The notes below the pieces were generated by a model. That model saw only the letters and a program-made list of their open reading frames with translations. It did no database searches and had not been told where the DNA came from. A stretch of DNA of 64,000 nucleotides from Spirochaetota bacterium (lineage in GTDB: Bacteria; Spirochaetota; UBA4802; UBA5550), in assembly GCA_025457915.1 (NCBI GenBank), contig JALOTL010000013.1:1-64000 (forward strand), written 5' to 3'. Below are positions 53,719 to 63,029 of the stretch, piece by piece. The position numbers and the translations under genes were made by a program. Numbering within the stretch: the stretch's first letter is position 1; every line of letters begins with the position of its first letter.

Positions 53719-54222
53719 ATGGATCTGAATAAATTCCATTCTCTGGACATCATCCTTGTGTGCGGACTATACGGCTCCGGCAAGAATGAATTCGCAGTGA
53801 AGTTCTTCGGCGACAGGGACCGCGGCAGGATAAGCAGGTCCGACATCAGAAAAAGCATGTACGAGATGACTCATTTCGGGGAAAAATGGTCGCCGGACCG
53901 GTTCACGGAGGAAAATGATTCGCTCGTGAAGCACATCGAAAGGAAGGCGATCGAGCATTTCATCTTCATCAAGAAAAAAATCCTGATAATCAACACCTTC
54001 GTCACGAAAAAATCCCGCAGGCGCTTCGTGGACCTCGCAAAGGAAAACGGCAAAACCATAGGCGCGATATTCCTCAACAGGGGGCTGGACGAGTGCATCG
54101 GCAGAAACGAAGCCAATACCATTTCCATACCGAAGGGGGTCATACAGGCGCTGCATTCGAAGATCGAGCTGCCCGACAAAACCGAGGGATTCAACGAGCT
54201 GCTGGTCGTGACCTTTAAATGA
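53719..54222 (+). CDS. Small P-loop kinase-like protein
   Basis: A 167-residue P-loop NTPase with Walker A GLYGSGKN (16-23). A Walker B-like hydrophobic strand with Asn-Thr occurs in KILIINTFVTKKSRR (near 89-103), and basic residues suit a lid. Overall it resembles AAA_33/zeta-toxin-like or T4 polynucleotide-kinase-like small kinases. The Asn after the P-loop Lys replaces the usual Ser/Thr. Substrate unknown. It is preceded by a consensus-like promoter and an AAAAGG site. Confidence 0.75.
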   Translation: MDLNKFHSLDIILVCGLYGSGKNEFAVKFFGDRDRGRISRSDIRKSMYEMTHFGEKWSPDRFTEENDSLVKHIERKAIEHFIFIKKKILIINTFVTKKSRRRFVDLAKENGKTIGAIFLNRGLDECIGRNEANTISIPKGVIQALHSKIELPDKTEGFNELLVVTFK

Positions 54223-54259
54223 AGGGCCGCTCCCCCCTGCATCTTCAAATCCGATGATT

Positions 54260-55510
54260 TTATTTTCTAGAAGCGATGGTTTTGCCCGCAAGCGAGCCGG
54301 TGGAAAAAGCGGCCTGGATATTATATCCGCCGGTATCGCCGTCGACGTCCAGCAACTCTCCGGCAAAAAAAAGGTTTTTCACGATCCTGGACTCCATGGT
54401 CTTCCGGTCGACCTCGTCAAGGCATACGCCGCCCCTCGTAACCATGGCCTCGTCGTAACCGCCCAGGCATTCTATGGTGAAAGGAAAACCCGAAGCAAGG
54501 GCGATTATCCTGTCGCGCGAAGCCCCTTTCAGCCCTGATAATTTCATGGAAGCCGGGACCCCGGCCTCTTCAAGAACGGCAGCGGCCAGCCTTGCAGGAA
54601 GGGCTCCCGCAAGAACACCCTTCACCGTCCCGGGGCCGCCCTTCCGGAACCTTGCCGATAAATCGAAACGGCAGGACTCCGCGTTTCCGGATCCGGCCAG
54701 GCATACCCTGATCATGTCGCCCTTCCTCATGTACCTGCTTGAATCCAGGATGACCGGGCCGGAAAGGCCCCTGTGCGTTATCTGGAGATCCCCGGCGGCC
54801 GACATCACCCTGCGCCCGTCCCTCCATAATTCGATACCGGATCCGCTGAAGGAAAGCCCGGACAGTTTCCCGAGCCTGTGGTCCCTTACTATTACCGGCG
54901 CAAGGGCCGGGGCGGGATCAATTATGGTGTGACCGAGCCCGGCGGCGAACGCGTAGCCGTCTCCCGCGGACCCCGTCCCGGGATAGGACTTTCCACCCGT
55001 GGCCAGTATAAGAAATTCGGATTTGATTTGAGCGCGGCCTGTTGTCAGCGAAAAACCGTCCCGGTCTTTTTCAATCTTCTTCACCGGGCCGCCGAAGAGG
55101 ATTTTCACTCCCATTCTGCCGCATTCCATGACCAGCAGGTCAAGCACATCGCGCGAATGAAGGGTCGCGGGAAAAAATTTTCCGTTTTTGTCGGTGACCG
55201 CGCCCAGGCCCCTTTCCTCGAGGAACCCCACGAGATCCCTGTTCGAAAAATCATACAGGGCGGGCTTCAGGAACCTGCCGTTTTTTCCGTAATGTTCCAG
55301 GAACCCGCCTATTTCGCCGTCATGTGTGAAATTGCACTGGCCCGAGCCGGATATCAAAAGCTTCCTGCCGGCCGATTTATTCCTCTCGATTATGACCGCG
55401 GTTCCGCCTTCCGCGGCCCTGATCGCGCACATCAGGCCGGCCGGGCCGGCGCCCACCACGGCGGAGCGGCAGCAGATCACCCGCCCCTGTTCATCCTGTA
55501 CACGTGCCAT
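54260..55510 (-). CDS. BaiN/HI0933-type FAD-dependent oxidoreductase
   Basis: A 416-residue two-dinucleotide-binding-domain flavoprotein of the HI0933/YhiN family. AVVGAGPAGLMCAIRAAEGG (about 17-36) binds FAD, followed by GRKLLISGSGQCNFTHD. The C-terminal KTMESRIVKNLFFAGELLDVDGDTGGYNIQAAFSTG (about 373-408) completes FAD binding and is highly diagnostic. The substrate is unknown; one homologue acts on bile acids. Last gene of the selC-selA-selB-coaX operon, overlapping coaX by 34 bases. Confidence 0.92.
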   Translation of the reverse strand: MARVQDEQGRVICCRSAVVGAGPAGLMCAIRAAEGGTAVIIERNKSAGRKLLISGSGQCNFTHDGEIGGFLEHYGKNGRFLKPALYDFSNRDLVGFLEERGLGAVTDKNGKFFPATLHSRDVLDLLVMECGRMGVKILFGGPVKKIEKDRDGFSLTTGRAQIKSEFLILATGGKSYPGTGSAGDGYAFAAGLGHTIIDPAPALAPVIVRDHRLGKLSGLSFSGSGIELWRDGRRVMSAAGDLQITHRGLSGPVILDSSRYMRKGDMIRVCLAGSGNAESCRFDLSARFRKGGPGTVKGVLAGALPARLAAAVLEEAGVPASMKLSGLKGASRDRIIALASGFPFTIECLGGYDEAMVTRGGVCLDEVDRKTMESRIVKNLFFAGELLDVDGDTGGYNIQAAFSTGSLAGKTIASRK

Positions 55511-56262
55511 ATTCCCTTCATGGTTAATAGCGGGTCGAGAATAGTCTCCCTCCCGATATGCGGGGCCATCTCGCCGGAGTATCCGCCCGTAAGCACAACC
55601 CTGAACTTCCTGCCGTATTCAGATTCTATCCTTGAAACGATTCCTTCGACAAGCGAAATCCATCCGTAGAAGAAGCCCGATTTCAAGGCGTTGACCGTGT
55701 CCCTGGCCACCAGCCGGTCAGGCCTGCCGAATTCAATTTTCGGAAGCCGGGACGTCTTTTCGGACAGGGCGGATATCGTGGTTCCGATGCCCGGCGCGAT
55801 TATGCCGCCATCGAAGACGCCGTCCTCGAGAAGCACGCAGAAAGTGGCGGCTGTGCCAATGTCGATTATGACGCACCCGCCGCCGTATTCCCTGAAGGCG
55901 GCCTCGGCGTTGACGATCCTGTCCGCCCCGAGCTCTGCCGGGTCGCCGTAATTGATCCTGATGCTTAGCCTGCTGGATGATGTAATCTCGTAGATTTCGG
56001 CCCCGAAGTGAGGCATCGACATCGCCATGAACGCGGGGTTAAGCTCCCTGACGACGCTTGAAAAAGCCATGCCACTCACCCGCACCGAATCCATCTCGCA
56101 ACCGCACGACATATCCAGGAAGCCCTTCGCAAGCGCGCCGACCTCGTCCGCGGAACAGGACCTGTCGCTCTTGAACCTGAAGGTCCTCACCGGAACGGGC
56201 GAATCATCCCGGTGGATGCCCATCATCGTGCTGGTGTTTCCGATGTCGAAGCCGATGAACAT
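55477..56262 (-). CDS. coaX: Type III pantothenate kinase
   Basis: A 261-residue kinase for the first step of CoA synthesis. It belongs to the ASKHA fold. DIGNTSTMMG (5-14) binds phosphate, YGDPAELGADRIVNAEAA (about 100-117) binds pantothenate, and VIIDIGTAATF (about 125-135) is the second phosphate loop. The enzyme uses a monovalent cation and is insensitive to CoA feedback. Its start shares one base with the selB stop. It is the only pantothenate kinase gene in the window. Confidence 0.94.
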   Translation of the reverse strand: MFIGFDIGNTSTMMGIHRDDSPVPVRTFRFKSDRSCSADEVGALAKGFLDMSCGCEMDSVRVSGMAFSSVVRELNPAFMAMSMPHFGAEIYEITSSSRLSIRINYGDPAELGADRIVNAEAAFREYGGGCVIIDIGTAATFCVLLEDGVFDGGIIAPGIGTTISALSEKTSRLPKIEFGRPDRLVARDTVNALKSGFFYGWISLVEGIVSRIESEYGRKFRVVLTGGYSGEMAPHIGRETILDPLLTMKGIWHVYRMNRGG

Positions 56263-58082
56263 CAGCCCCTTCCGCTCTTTATTCTGAAGTCGCCCAGCCT
56301 CTTTATCAGTCCCTCCGATTCGATCTTGTTGAGAAGCGGAATCACGTATTTGCGGGAAAGCCCCGTCGCGTCCTTCGCCTCCGGCACGGTCAGTTTGTCC
56401 CTTGATTCGAAGAGGGCCATCACGTTTTTTTTCATGCCCTCGTAGGTCTTTTTGTGATAAACGATGTTGCCGTCGAGGCTTACCAGGAAACCGAGCCTTA
56501 CGAGCTCCCTGATCTTTTTCTTTATCGGATCATCGGCGAGCCTGTCGATCTCAACGCCGGCCGCTCCCTTTTCATATACGCCATCGAGCAGATCTTTCCT
56601 GTCCGCGGAAAGGTCGTCCTCCGAAATATTTTTCGATGAAAAATATTTACCGTCCTTTTCTATCCATGAATCGCCTGCCAGCTCGACGAGAATCCTGCAC
56701 AGGTCAACATCTATGCCGGCCGAATCGGAGAGCTCCCTGATGTTGAGGCCGGAGCCCTTCTCCACCATCGCCGTGAGCGACTCGACCTTCGCGGACATGA
56801 ATCCGGGCGAGAGAACGTAATCCCCGGCCGGCTTTATCGCTCCGGCATCAGAAAGCTCCGCGAGCGTTTTTTCAATCCACTTCCTGGCGTAAGGAAGACC
56901 GGCCTCTAGACGGTCCCTGGATATCCACCCCGAGGAAATCACGATGAAGGACAGGATGCCCCTGGGGGAAAAATCCCGCAGACCGGCAAGCTCGGCCATG
57001 AAAACGCTCCTTGACGCCCTGCCGGCGGCCCCGGTTTTCAATACCGTGCCGCCGCCGAGAATCCTGAAACCCCCGGGGGCGGTGATGACGAACTTCTCGC
57101 CCGGGAAAAGGTGACACGGTCCGTCCAGCCTGATCCTGGCATTGACCGAGCGCCCGTTTATTTCACCGGTGAATATCAGCTTGCCTTTCAGGTCCGAGGT
57201 CCCGGCCAGGACCTCGATGCCGCTGTTGTTCCTCGTCCCCCTCCCCTCGTCGAAAAGTTCGATACGGGCATAGAATTCACGCGTTTCTGTGAAAAAATTT
57301 CTGCCGCAGATGATGTGCCCCCGCCGCAATTCCTCCGCGGACACGCCCGACAGGTTGAGGGCGGTCCTCTGGGCCGGCCCTCCCTCGCCAAGCACGGCGC
57401 CGTGGCTCTCTATTCTCTTGATCCTGGCGCCCTTTTTAAGCGGCAGCACCGTCACGTCCTCGTCCCGTTTGAACGCGCCGTTCTTCAGGGTCCCGGTGAC
57501 GACGGTACCGTATCCCTTCGACGCGAAAACCCTGTCCACGAACAGATAGGGCTTGCCCGAATCCTGGGCCTTCTGGAGTTTTTTAAGATTTTTCAGGATG
57601 AGCGCCTTCAGTTCGGCGATTCCGCTGCCGGTCTTCGAAGAGACCCTGCACATTTCCGACCCCTCGTACGGGGTCCCCTTCAGCCTTTCGGTTATCTCGG
57701 CTTCAACCATTTCTATCGTCTCATCGTCGGCGATGTCGGTCTTGTTCAGCACGACGATCAGCCTCTCCACCCCTATGGCGGCAAGGACCCTGAAATGGTC
57801 CTCCGTCTGAGGCATCCACCCGTCGTCGACCGCCACGACCAGGAGCCCGACGTCGATTCCCCATGCGCCGGCCACCATGTTCCGGATGAACCTCTCGTGG
57901 CCGGGCACGTCAATGATTCCCACCATGCCGAAACCGGCATAATCAATGCCCGCGAACCCGATATCGATCGTCATCCCACGCGCCTTCTCCTCGGGGAGCC
58001 TGTCGCAGTCCGTTCCGGTCAGGGCCATGATCAGGGACGTCTTGCCGTGGTCTATGTGCCCGGATGTTCCGATTATGTACAT
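56262..58082 (-). CDS. selB: Selenocysteine-specific elongation factor SelB
   Basis: A 606-residue GTPase that delivers Sec-tRNA to UGA codons that carry a SECIS hairpin. The G domain has GHIDHGKT (8-15), DVPGHERF (near 59-66) and NKTD. Domains II and III resemble EF-Tu. The C-terminal part (about 380-606) holds winged-helix repeats that bind SECIS RNA. Length is normal for SelB. It starts 5 bases after the selA stop and shares one base with coaX, so selA-selB-coaX are coupled. Confidence 0.96.
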   Translation of the reverse strand: MYIIGTSGHIDHGKTSLIMALTGTDCDRLPEEKARGMTIDIGFAGIDYAGFGMVGIIDVPGHERFIRNMVAGAWGIDVGLLVVAVDDGWMPQTEDHFRVLAAIGVERLIVVLNKTDIADDETIEMVEAEITERLKGTPYEGSEMCRVSSKTGSGIAELKALILKNLKKLQKAQDSGKPYLFVDRVFASKGYGTVVTGTLKNGAFKRDEDVTVLPLKKGARIKRIESHGAVLGEGGPAQRTALNLSGVSAEELRRGHIICGRNFFTETREFYARIELFDEGRGTRNNSGIEVLAGTSDLKGKLIFTGEINGRSVNARIRLDGPCHLFPGEKFVITAPGGFRILGGGTVLKTGAAGRASRSVFMAELAGLRDFSPRGILSFIVISSGWISRDRLEAGLPYARKWIEKTLAELSDAGAIKPAGDYVLSPGFMSAKVESLTAMVEKGSGLNIRELSDSAGIDVDLCRILVELAGDSWIEKDGKYFSSKNISEDDLSADRKDLLDGVYEKGAAGVEIDRLADDPIKKKIRELVRLGFLVSLDGNIVYHKKTYEGMKKNVMALFESRDKLTVPEAKDATGLSRKYVIPLLNKIESEGLIKRLGDFRIKSGRG

Positions 58083-58087
58083 TTTCC

Positions 58088-59455
58088 CTACACCTTTTCG
58101 GAGGCCAGCTTTTCGATCGCGGATGCCAGGACGGGAACGTCCTCGTCCAGAACGGTGGAAAAATCCAGCAGGAAGCGGCCGTCGCTGATGATTCCGATGA
58201 CGGGGGTCTCGAGCCTTGAAAAATATTTATATACGGCGTCGGCCGAAAATCCGGGTACCGATACGGCCACGCCGGAGCTTTCCATTTCCGCTCCGGGCAT
58301 CGACCCGCCGCCGAACGCGCACATGGTTTTTGTTTTCTTCAAAAAACTCCTGCCGGCCTGGTTCCTGACGCTCCTGACGAGCCTCGAAATCCTTCTGTCC
58401 GCGGCCTTCCTGCCGCCCAGGATTATGCCCCAGAGAGGGATTTCATCGAGCAGCCCGTTCTGATAGCAGACCAGGATTTCCTGCAGGATGAAATAAGTCA
58501 TCTTGTCCGGCCTTATCATCCTCATGATCGGATTCTTCCTCATGGCCGCGATAAAGGCCGCGTTCCCGGCAATGATCCCGGCCTGGCACCCTCCGAGCAG
58601 CTTGTCCCCGCTGAAGCAGATGAGGTCCGGTCCCCTTGAGAGCTCCCTTGCAACGGTCGCCTCGAAGGACGGCGGAACGCCCCCTCCGCCGTAAAGGTTC
58701 CCGCTTCCCAGGTCCCTTACGAGCATGACCCTCTGCGTCTTCAGCGACGCCAGATCGTCAAGCGTCGGCGAAGAAGTAAAGCCCTCGATTTTATAATTGG
58801 AAGAGTGGGCGGAAAAAATCATGGCCGTATTTTCGTTGATGGCCCCGCGGTAGTCCTCGATCGTGGTGATGTTGGTCGTGCCGACCTCCACCAGCGAAAC
58901 CTCGGCCTGGCTCATGATGTCGGGGATCCTGAAGCCGCCGCCGATCTGCATCATCTCGCCCCGGGAAACCACCACCTCGCGCCCCCTGGCGAACTCGCTC
59001 AGGACCAGAAACACGGCCGCGGCATTGTTGTTCACGAAGAGGGCGTCATCAGCCCCGCAAACCCCGGCCGCCAGCTCCTCCGCAAACCCTCCCCTCGAGC
59101 CCCTCCCGCCCGATGAGACTTCGATCTCCAGGTTGCAGTAACCCGACAGGACGCCCTGCATTTTTTTCAATATCCCCTGCGGCAGGGGCGACCTCCCCAG
59201 GTTGGTGTGTATGATGATCCCGGTGCCGTTGACGACCCTCTGCAGTCTGCGCAGCCCCTTCTCCCTGCAGGACTCTTTTATGGAAGGAATCAGGCCGTCC
59301 GTTTCGGATGAAGCGGTCCTCCTGTATTCCTCCACGGCGCTTCTTATTATCCCAAGCACCGTCCCCCGCCCGAGGTCCTTTATGTATCCCGCAAGCTCGG
59401 CGGATTGAAGCAGTTTCTCGACCTGCGGTATGTTTCTCAGCCTGTCGTTTTCCAT
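58088..59455 (-). CDS. selA: L-seryl-tRNA(Sec) selenium transferase SelA
   Basis: A 455-residue PLP enzyme that converts Ser-tRNA(Sec) to Sec-tRNA using selenophosphate. The PLP lysine lies in [16 protein letters not shown] (about residue 285). [18 protein letters not shown] (about 74-91) and [13 protein letters not shown] are SelA signatures. The start is set at ATG 59455. A longer frame to 59602 would read through the tRNA-Sec gene and is rejected. It lies 19 bases downstream of tRNA-Sec on the same strand, which suggests one transcript. Confidence 0.96.
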   Translation of the reverse strand: MENDRLRNIPQVEKLLQSAELAGYIKDLGRGTVLGIIRSAVEEYRRTASSETDGLIPSIKESCREKGLRRLQRVVNGTGIIIHTNLGRSPLPQGILKKMQGVLSGYCNLEIEVSSGGRGSRGGFAEELAAGVCGADDALFVNNNAAAVFLVLSEFARGREVVVSRGEMMQIGGGFRIPDIMSQAEVSLVEVGTTNITTIEDYRGAINENTAMIFSAHSSNYKIEGFTSSPTLDDLASLKTQRVMLVRDLGSGNLYGGGGVPPSFEATVARELSRGPDLICFSGDKLLGGCQAGIIAGNAAFIAAMRKNPIMRMIRPDKMTYFILQEILVCYQNGLLDEIPLWGIILGGRKAADRRISRLVRSVRNQAGRSFLKKTKTMCAFGGGSMPGAEMESSGVAVSVPGFSADAVYKYFSRLETPVIGIISDGRFLLDFSTVLDEDVPVLASAIEKLASEKV

Positions 59456-59474
59456 GATCGGGTCCGTTTTTTTT

Positions 59475-59564
59475 CGGAAGGGGCAGGAATCGAACCTGCC
59501 GCAGCAATAAATTGCAGCCAACGGTTTTGAAGACCGCGGAGACCACCAGATCCCATCCTCTTCC
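59475..59564 (-). tRNA. selC: tRNA-Sec(TCA)
   Basis: A 90-base tRNA on the minus strand with anticodon TCA in the loop CTTCAAA. The eight-base acceptor arm GGAAGAGG pairs with CCCCTTCC except one A-C mismatch. The long variable arm (TGGCTGCAATTTATTGCTGCGGCA) and G73 are typical of selenocysteine tRNA. The T-arm GCAGGTTCGATTCCTGC is complete. It sits just upstream of selA with a promoter ending at its 5' end. Confidence 0.95.
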
Positions 59565-59572
59565 AATGACTT

Positions 59573-59602
59573 AATAAACATCGATCCGGGGCCGCGTGTC
59601 AA
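59573..59602 (-). promoter_or_regulatory. Promoter of the selC-selA-selB operon
   Basis: Minus strand TTGACA (59597-59602), an 18-base spacer and TTTATT (59573-59578). The -10 ends 9 bases before the tRNA-Sec 5' end, as expected for a tRNA promoter. Confidence 0.6.
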
Positions 59603-59688
59603 TAATATTTACGGGCCCCTCCCTTTTTTTGCAACCGTATCCGACAGCGTCCGGTCTTAATAAATAAACGGGAGATAATGCGGAAATT

Positions 59689-61428
59689 ATGAAGAAAAAA
59701 ATATTGATGGTATATCCTGAAATTCCCACGACCTACTGGAGCTTCAGGCATGCCATGCCCTTTGCAGGCAAGAAGGCGCTCATGCCCCCTCTGGGCCTCA
59801 TAACAGTGGCCGCCATGATTCCGGCGCATTATGAAATCAGGCTGGTGGACATGAACATCTCGCGTCTGGATGAACGCGACGTCCTGTGGTCCGACATAGT
59901 TTTCATCTCGGCCATGATCGTCCAGAAGGACTCCTTTGCAAGGGTCGTGGAAACATGCAACAGACTCGGGAGGCCCGTCGCCGCAGGCGGACCGTATCCG
60001 ACTACGTCTCATGACGAGATCCGGGGCGTCGACCATTTCATTCTCAACGAGGGCGAAGTGACCCTGCCGAAGTTCATTGCCGACTACCAGGCGGGAAGGC
60101 CCGCGGGGATTTACACTGACGAAACCAAGCCGGACATTACGAAAACGCCGGTCCCGAGGTTCGATCTCCTCGAAATCGACGCGTACGGATCCATGGCGCT
60201 CCAGTCGTCCAGGGGCTGCCCGTACAACTGCGAGTTCTGCGATATCATAGAGATGTTCGGCAGGACGCCGAGGTATAAAAAACCGGAACAGCTGACCGCG
60301 GAAATGGAGGCCCTGAAGGGCGCAGGATACACCGGTCCGCTCTTCATCGTGGACGACAACTTCATAGGCAACAGGAAAAAAGTGAAGGAAATCCTCGCCC
60401 GGATCATCGTCTGGCAGGAGGAGAACGGCCGCCCGTTTTCCCTTTACACGGAGGCCAGCATCAACCTCGCGCAGGATGGCGTGCTGATGGACATGATGGT
60501 CGAGGCCGGGTTCAACATGGTTTTCATAGGGATCGAAACGCCGGACACGGAAACGCTCGAGATGACCAACAAGCAGCACAACGTGAGGACCGACATCATG
60601 GAGAGCGTCGGGAAAATCCAGAGAAAGGGGATAGAGGTCCTCGCGGGATTCATACTGGGTTTCGACAACGAGCCGGAAAACATATTCGACCTGCAGCTGG
60701 AATTCATCCGGAAGTCCGGCATACCCCTTGCCATGATCGGGCTCATGATGGCGCTTCCAAACACCCAGCTCCACAGGAGACTGCAAAGGGAGGGACGGCT
60801 GAGGGGCGGGACGCACGGCAATAATACCCACGAGTTCGAGCTGAACTTCATACCGACCATGCCGGTGGAAAAACTGGTCGCCGGCTACAAGCGCGTCATA
60901 TCTGAGATCTACAGGCCCTCGAGGTATTTCGACAGGTGCTTCACTCTCATAAAAAGGCTCCCGAAGAAAAAACTGGCCGGAAGGCCCGTAACCAGGGGAG
61001 ACATCAAGGCCCTGTTTATGTCCCTCGCGAAGCAGTCATTCACGCGTTACGGCCACAGGTACCTGGCGTTCATAATCAAGACCCTTCTTTTTAATCCCTG
61101 GAACATGGCGGCCGCCTTCAACCTGTCCATAAAGGGGTATCATTTCTTCAAGATAACCGGCGATATAATAAGGGCGAATGAATTCAAGGAATACATTGAC
61201 AGGAGCTGCAGGCTTCTCGAGACCGGGATCGAATCACTCGTCAGGGACGGCGCCGCGGCCGGGGAATCATCCCTTGCCGGGACCGGCAGCAGAATAAAGG
61301 AAAACATCGCCGCCACGTACGGCAGGCTCGACAGGGAGGTGCAGGCCCTTGTTGCCGGGAAGATGGATGAATTTTACGCGAGATGCGACGCCACGAAATC
61401 CGGACCCTCCCAGGGGGTCATTGAATAA
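59689..61428 (+). CDS. B12-binding radical SAM protein (DUF4070 type)
   Basis: A 579-residue class B radical SAM enzyme. Residues 1-140 form a cobalamin-binding Rossmann domain without the canonical DxHxxG. RGCPYNCEFCDI (Cys177, 181, 184) binds the 4Fe-4S cluster, and FIVDDNFIGN and GFILGFDNEPENIF follow. The C-terminal region (about 400-560) fits DUF4070, the group that includes hopanoid C-3 methylase-like and other C-methylating enzymes. The substrate cannot be told. Monocistronic, divergent from tRNA-Sec. Three genes of the sigma-factor unit follow. Confidence 0.9.
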   Translation: MKKKILMVYPEIPTTYWSFRHAMPFAGKKALMPPLGLITVAAMIPAHYEIRLVDMNISRLDERDVLWSDIVFISAMIVQKDSFARVVETCNRLGRPVAAGGPYPTTSHDEIRGVDHFILNEGEVTLPKFIADYQAGRPAGIYTDETKPDITKTPVPRFDLLEIDAYGSMALQSSRGCPYNCEFCDIIEMFGRTPRYKKPEQLTAEMEALKGAGYTGPLFIVDDNFIGNRKKVKEILARIIVWQEENGRPFSLYTEASINLAQDGVLMDMMVEAGFNMVFIGIETPDTETLEMTNKQHNVRTDIMESVGKIQRKGIEVLAGFILGFDNEPENIFDLQLEFIRKSGIPLAMIGLMMALPNTQLHRRLQREGRLRGGTHGNNTHEFELNFIPTMPVEKLVAGYKRVISEIYRPSRYFDRCFTLIKRLPKKKLAGRPVTRGDIKALFMSLAKQSFTRYGHRYLAFIIKTLLFNPWNMAAAFNLSIKGYHFFKITGDIIRANEFKEYIDRSCRLLETGIESLVRDGAAAGESSLAGTGSRIKENIAATYGRLDREVQALVAGKMDEFYARCDATKSGPSQGVIE

Positions 61429-61516
61429 AAAACCCGGCGCGGTCGACAAAAATGGTTTGCATTGCCGCGCGGAACTGTTATAACAGCTATATTCATGCAG
61501 GAATAAAGGAGGTACC

Positions 61517-61870
61517 ATGCCCTCTGAAGCGGCGCAAGTGATAATATCGATAATACCGATAGTGGGGATCGTAATGGGATGCGTTGTGATATTCTTTTAC
61601 ATGTTGTGGAACTACAGGCACAAGATGCTCCTGATCGAAAGGAATCTTTTCACAAAAACCGAATTCGATCTTGATTCCTTCAGCCTCTTTGCCGGTCTGC
61701 TGCTATTTTGCGTCGGCGCCGGGCTCACGCTTTTTTTCCTTGTAAAAGAAGGGGTAAGCTACGGGCTTCTGGGGGGGTTGATGCCGCTTTTTATCGGTAC
61801 GGGCATGATCATTTTTTTTATTATAAGGATGAAGACTGGCAATTATGACAGGCGGGGCCGCTCCGGATGA
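61517..61870 (+). CDS. Small three-helix membrane protein (DUF6249-like)
   Basis: A 117-residue protein with three hydrophobic segments (about 8-31, 52-74 and 80-105) and a basic tail. The order resembles DUF6249-type small membrane proteins that sit beside sigma factors. AAAGGAGGTACC precedes the ATG. It overlaps the ECF sigma gene by 26 bases, so it is the first gene of a three-gene unit. Function unknown; a sensing role is only suggested by context. Confidence 0.7.
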   Translation: MPSEAAQVIISIIPIVGIVMGCVVIFFYMLWNYRHKMLLIERNLFTKTEFDLDSFSLFAGLLLFCVGAGLTLFFLVKEGVSYGLLGGLMPLFIGTGMIIFFIIRMKTGNYDRRGRSG

Positions 61871-62405
61871 AAAAATAATCCGGGAGGTGCTCAGGGGAGA
61901 TATTGAGGGCTACAGGATAATCGTTGACCGCTACAGGAAAAAAATATTCAGCCTTGGAATGCGGTTCTTTAAAAACAGCGAGGAGGCCAACGATTTTGCC
62001 CAGGAAGTCTTCCTGAAGGCATACGGAAACCTCGGATCGTACAAGTCGCTTGCCCCGTTCAGGTTCTGGCTGGCGCGGCTTGCCTACAACCTGGGCATCG
62101 ACAGGATAGGCTCACTCGACGGGGAGTGCGTCATAAACGATTCGATACCCAGTTCCAGTGACGGGCCCGAAGAGAAACACGCAAAGAACGAACTGAGGGA
62201 CGCCGTATGCGGGGCGATGGACAGGCTCCCGGAAAAATACAGGGTATGCATAGACCTTTATTTCTACATGGGGCTTGCGTACTCGGAGATCAGCGAAATT
62301 ACCGGAATGCCGGTAAACACAATCAAGTCAAACGTACTCAGGGCCAAGGTCAAGCTCAGGGACATGCTCAGGGGAACGATCGCGGAGGATTATGAAGAAC
62401 TGTGA
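61845..62405 (+). CDS. ECF-type RNA polymerase sigma factor
   Basis: A 186-residue group IV sigma factor. Region 2 has FRFWLARLAYNLGIDRI (about 74-90) and the upstream DFAQEVFLKAYGNL. Region 4 has RLPEKYRVCIDLYFYMGLAYSEISEITGMPVNTIKSNVLRAK (about 123-164) as the helix-turn-helix. No region 3, as expected. It overlaps the downstream anti-sigma gene by 14 bases. Its own target promoters are not evident. Confidence 0.93.
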   Translation: MTGGAAPDEKIIREVLRGDIEGYRIIVDRYRKKIFSLGMRFFKNSEEANDFAQEVFLKAYGNLGSYKSLAPFRFWLARLAYNLGIDRIGSLDGECVINDSIPSSSDGPEEKHAKNELRDAVCGAMDRLPEKYRVCIDLYFYMGLAYSEISEITGMPVNTIKSNVLRAKVKLRDMLRGTIAEDYEEL

Positions 62406-62859
62406 AAAAATAATGGGAATATTTCTCGAACTCGACAACGGCGAAGCTCTGCCGCCCCGTGCGGTCATCCACAGGATGTTCTGCGGCAGGTGCAGGACTG
62501 AAATGAGGCGTTTAAAGGACTCAATCAGCGACATCAGGGCAGGCTCTCCTTTCGAGCCCGCCGATGACATTACCGAGACCGTAATGACCGGCCTGATGCA
62601 ATCAGGAGCCTCACATGGAAAAAGAGTTTCCAACCTGAACTGGCTCGGCGCGGGGCTAATCATGCTGGGCGGCGTATTCATTCTTTCATTCAGCGAATCC
62701 TTCAAATGGCTCAGCGCGTTCTACGGAAAACATATCGAGATTCCGGTCAGCATAGTATTGAGCCTGATACTGTGCATTTACGCCGTCATCTTCATCGGCA
62801 CTCACCTGGATTTCATCAAGGAACGCATCAACCTCCCCTTTTTGAAAATAAACAGGTAG
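62392..62859 (+). CDS. Putative zinc anti-sigma factor, membrane-bound
   Basis: A 155-residue protein. The N-terminal cytoplasmic part has His27, Cys31 and Cys34 in the HxxxCxxC order of ZAS-type anti-sigma factors. Two membrane helices (about 83-102 and 115-137) and a short tail follow. It overlaps the sigma gene by 14 bases. The pairing suggests it holds the sigma factor inactive at the membrane; release signal unknown. Confidence 0.75.
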   Translation: MKNCEKIMGIFLELDNGEALPPRAVIHRMFCGRCRTEMRRLKDSISDIRAGSPFEPADDITETVMTGLMQSGASHGKRVSNLNWLGAGLIMLGGVFILSFSESFKWLSAFYGKHIEIPVSIVLSLILCIYAVIFIGTHLDFIKERINLPFLKINR

Positions 62860-62912
62860 GGGCCAGAAACCTTTTCATACAAAAAAATATTTTTCCAGCC
62901 GAAAAAGATTAT

Positions 62913-62942
62913 TTGACATTTTTGGGCGATCTTTATTATCAT
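62913..62942 (+). promoter_or_regulatory. Promoter of the 63.0 kb lipoprotein gene
   Basis: TTGACA (62913-62918), an 18-base spacer and TATCAT (62937-62942). A perfect palindrome (62951-62966) lies at or just after the expected start. Confidence 0.5.
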
Positions 62943-62950
62943 TATCGCCA

Positions 62951-62966
62951 GCCCGCAGCTGCGGGC
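62951..62966. promoter_or_regulatory. Perfect 16-base palindrome, possible operator
   Basis: GCCCGCAGCTGCGGGC is its own reverse complement with no loop, so it suits a dimeric protein site better than a hairpin. It sits 9 bases after the -10 box of the lipoprotein promoter. Confidence 0.4.
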
Positions 62967-63029
62967 GCCAACGCTGAAATGTTTCAGGGCGGCAGCCGTC
63001 CGCCATATTCGGTTCCTAGGAGATTCTAA

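Noticed and set aside
58088-59602. Longer selA reading frame starting at 59602
   Set aside because: It reads through the complete tRNA-Sec gene (59475-59564). The normal SelA N-terminus begins at ATG 59455.
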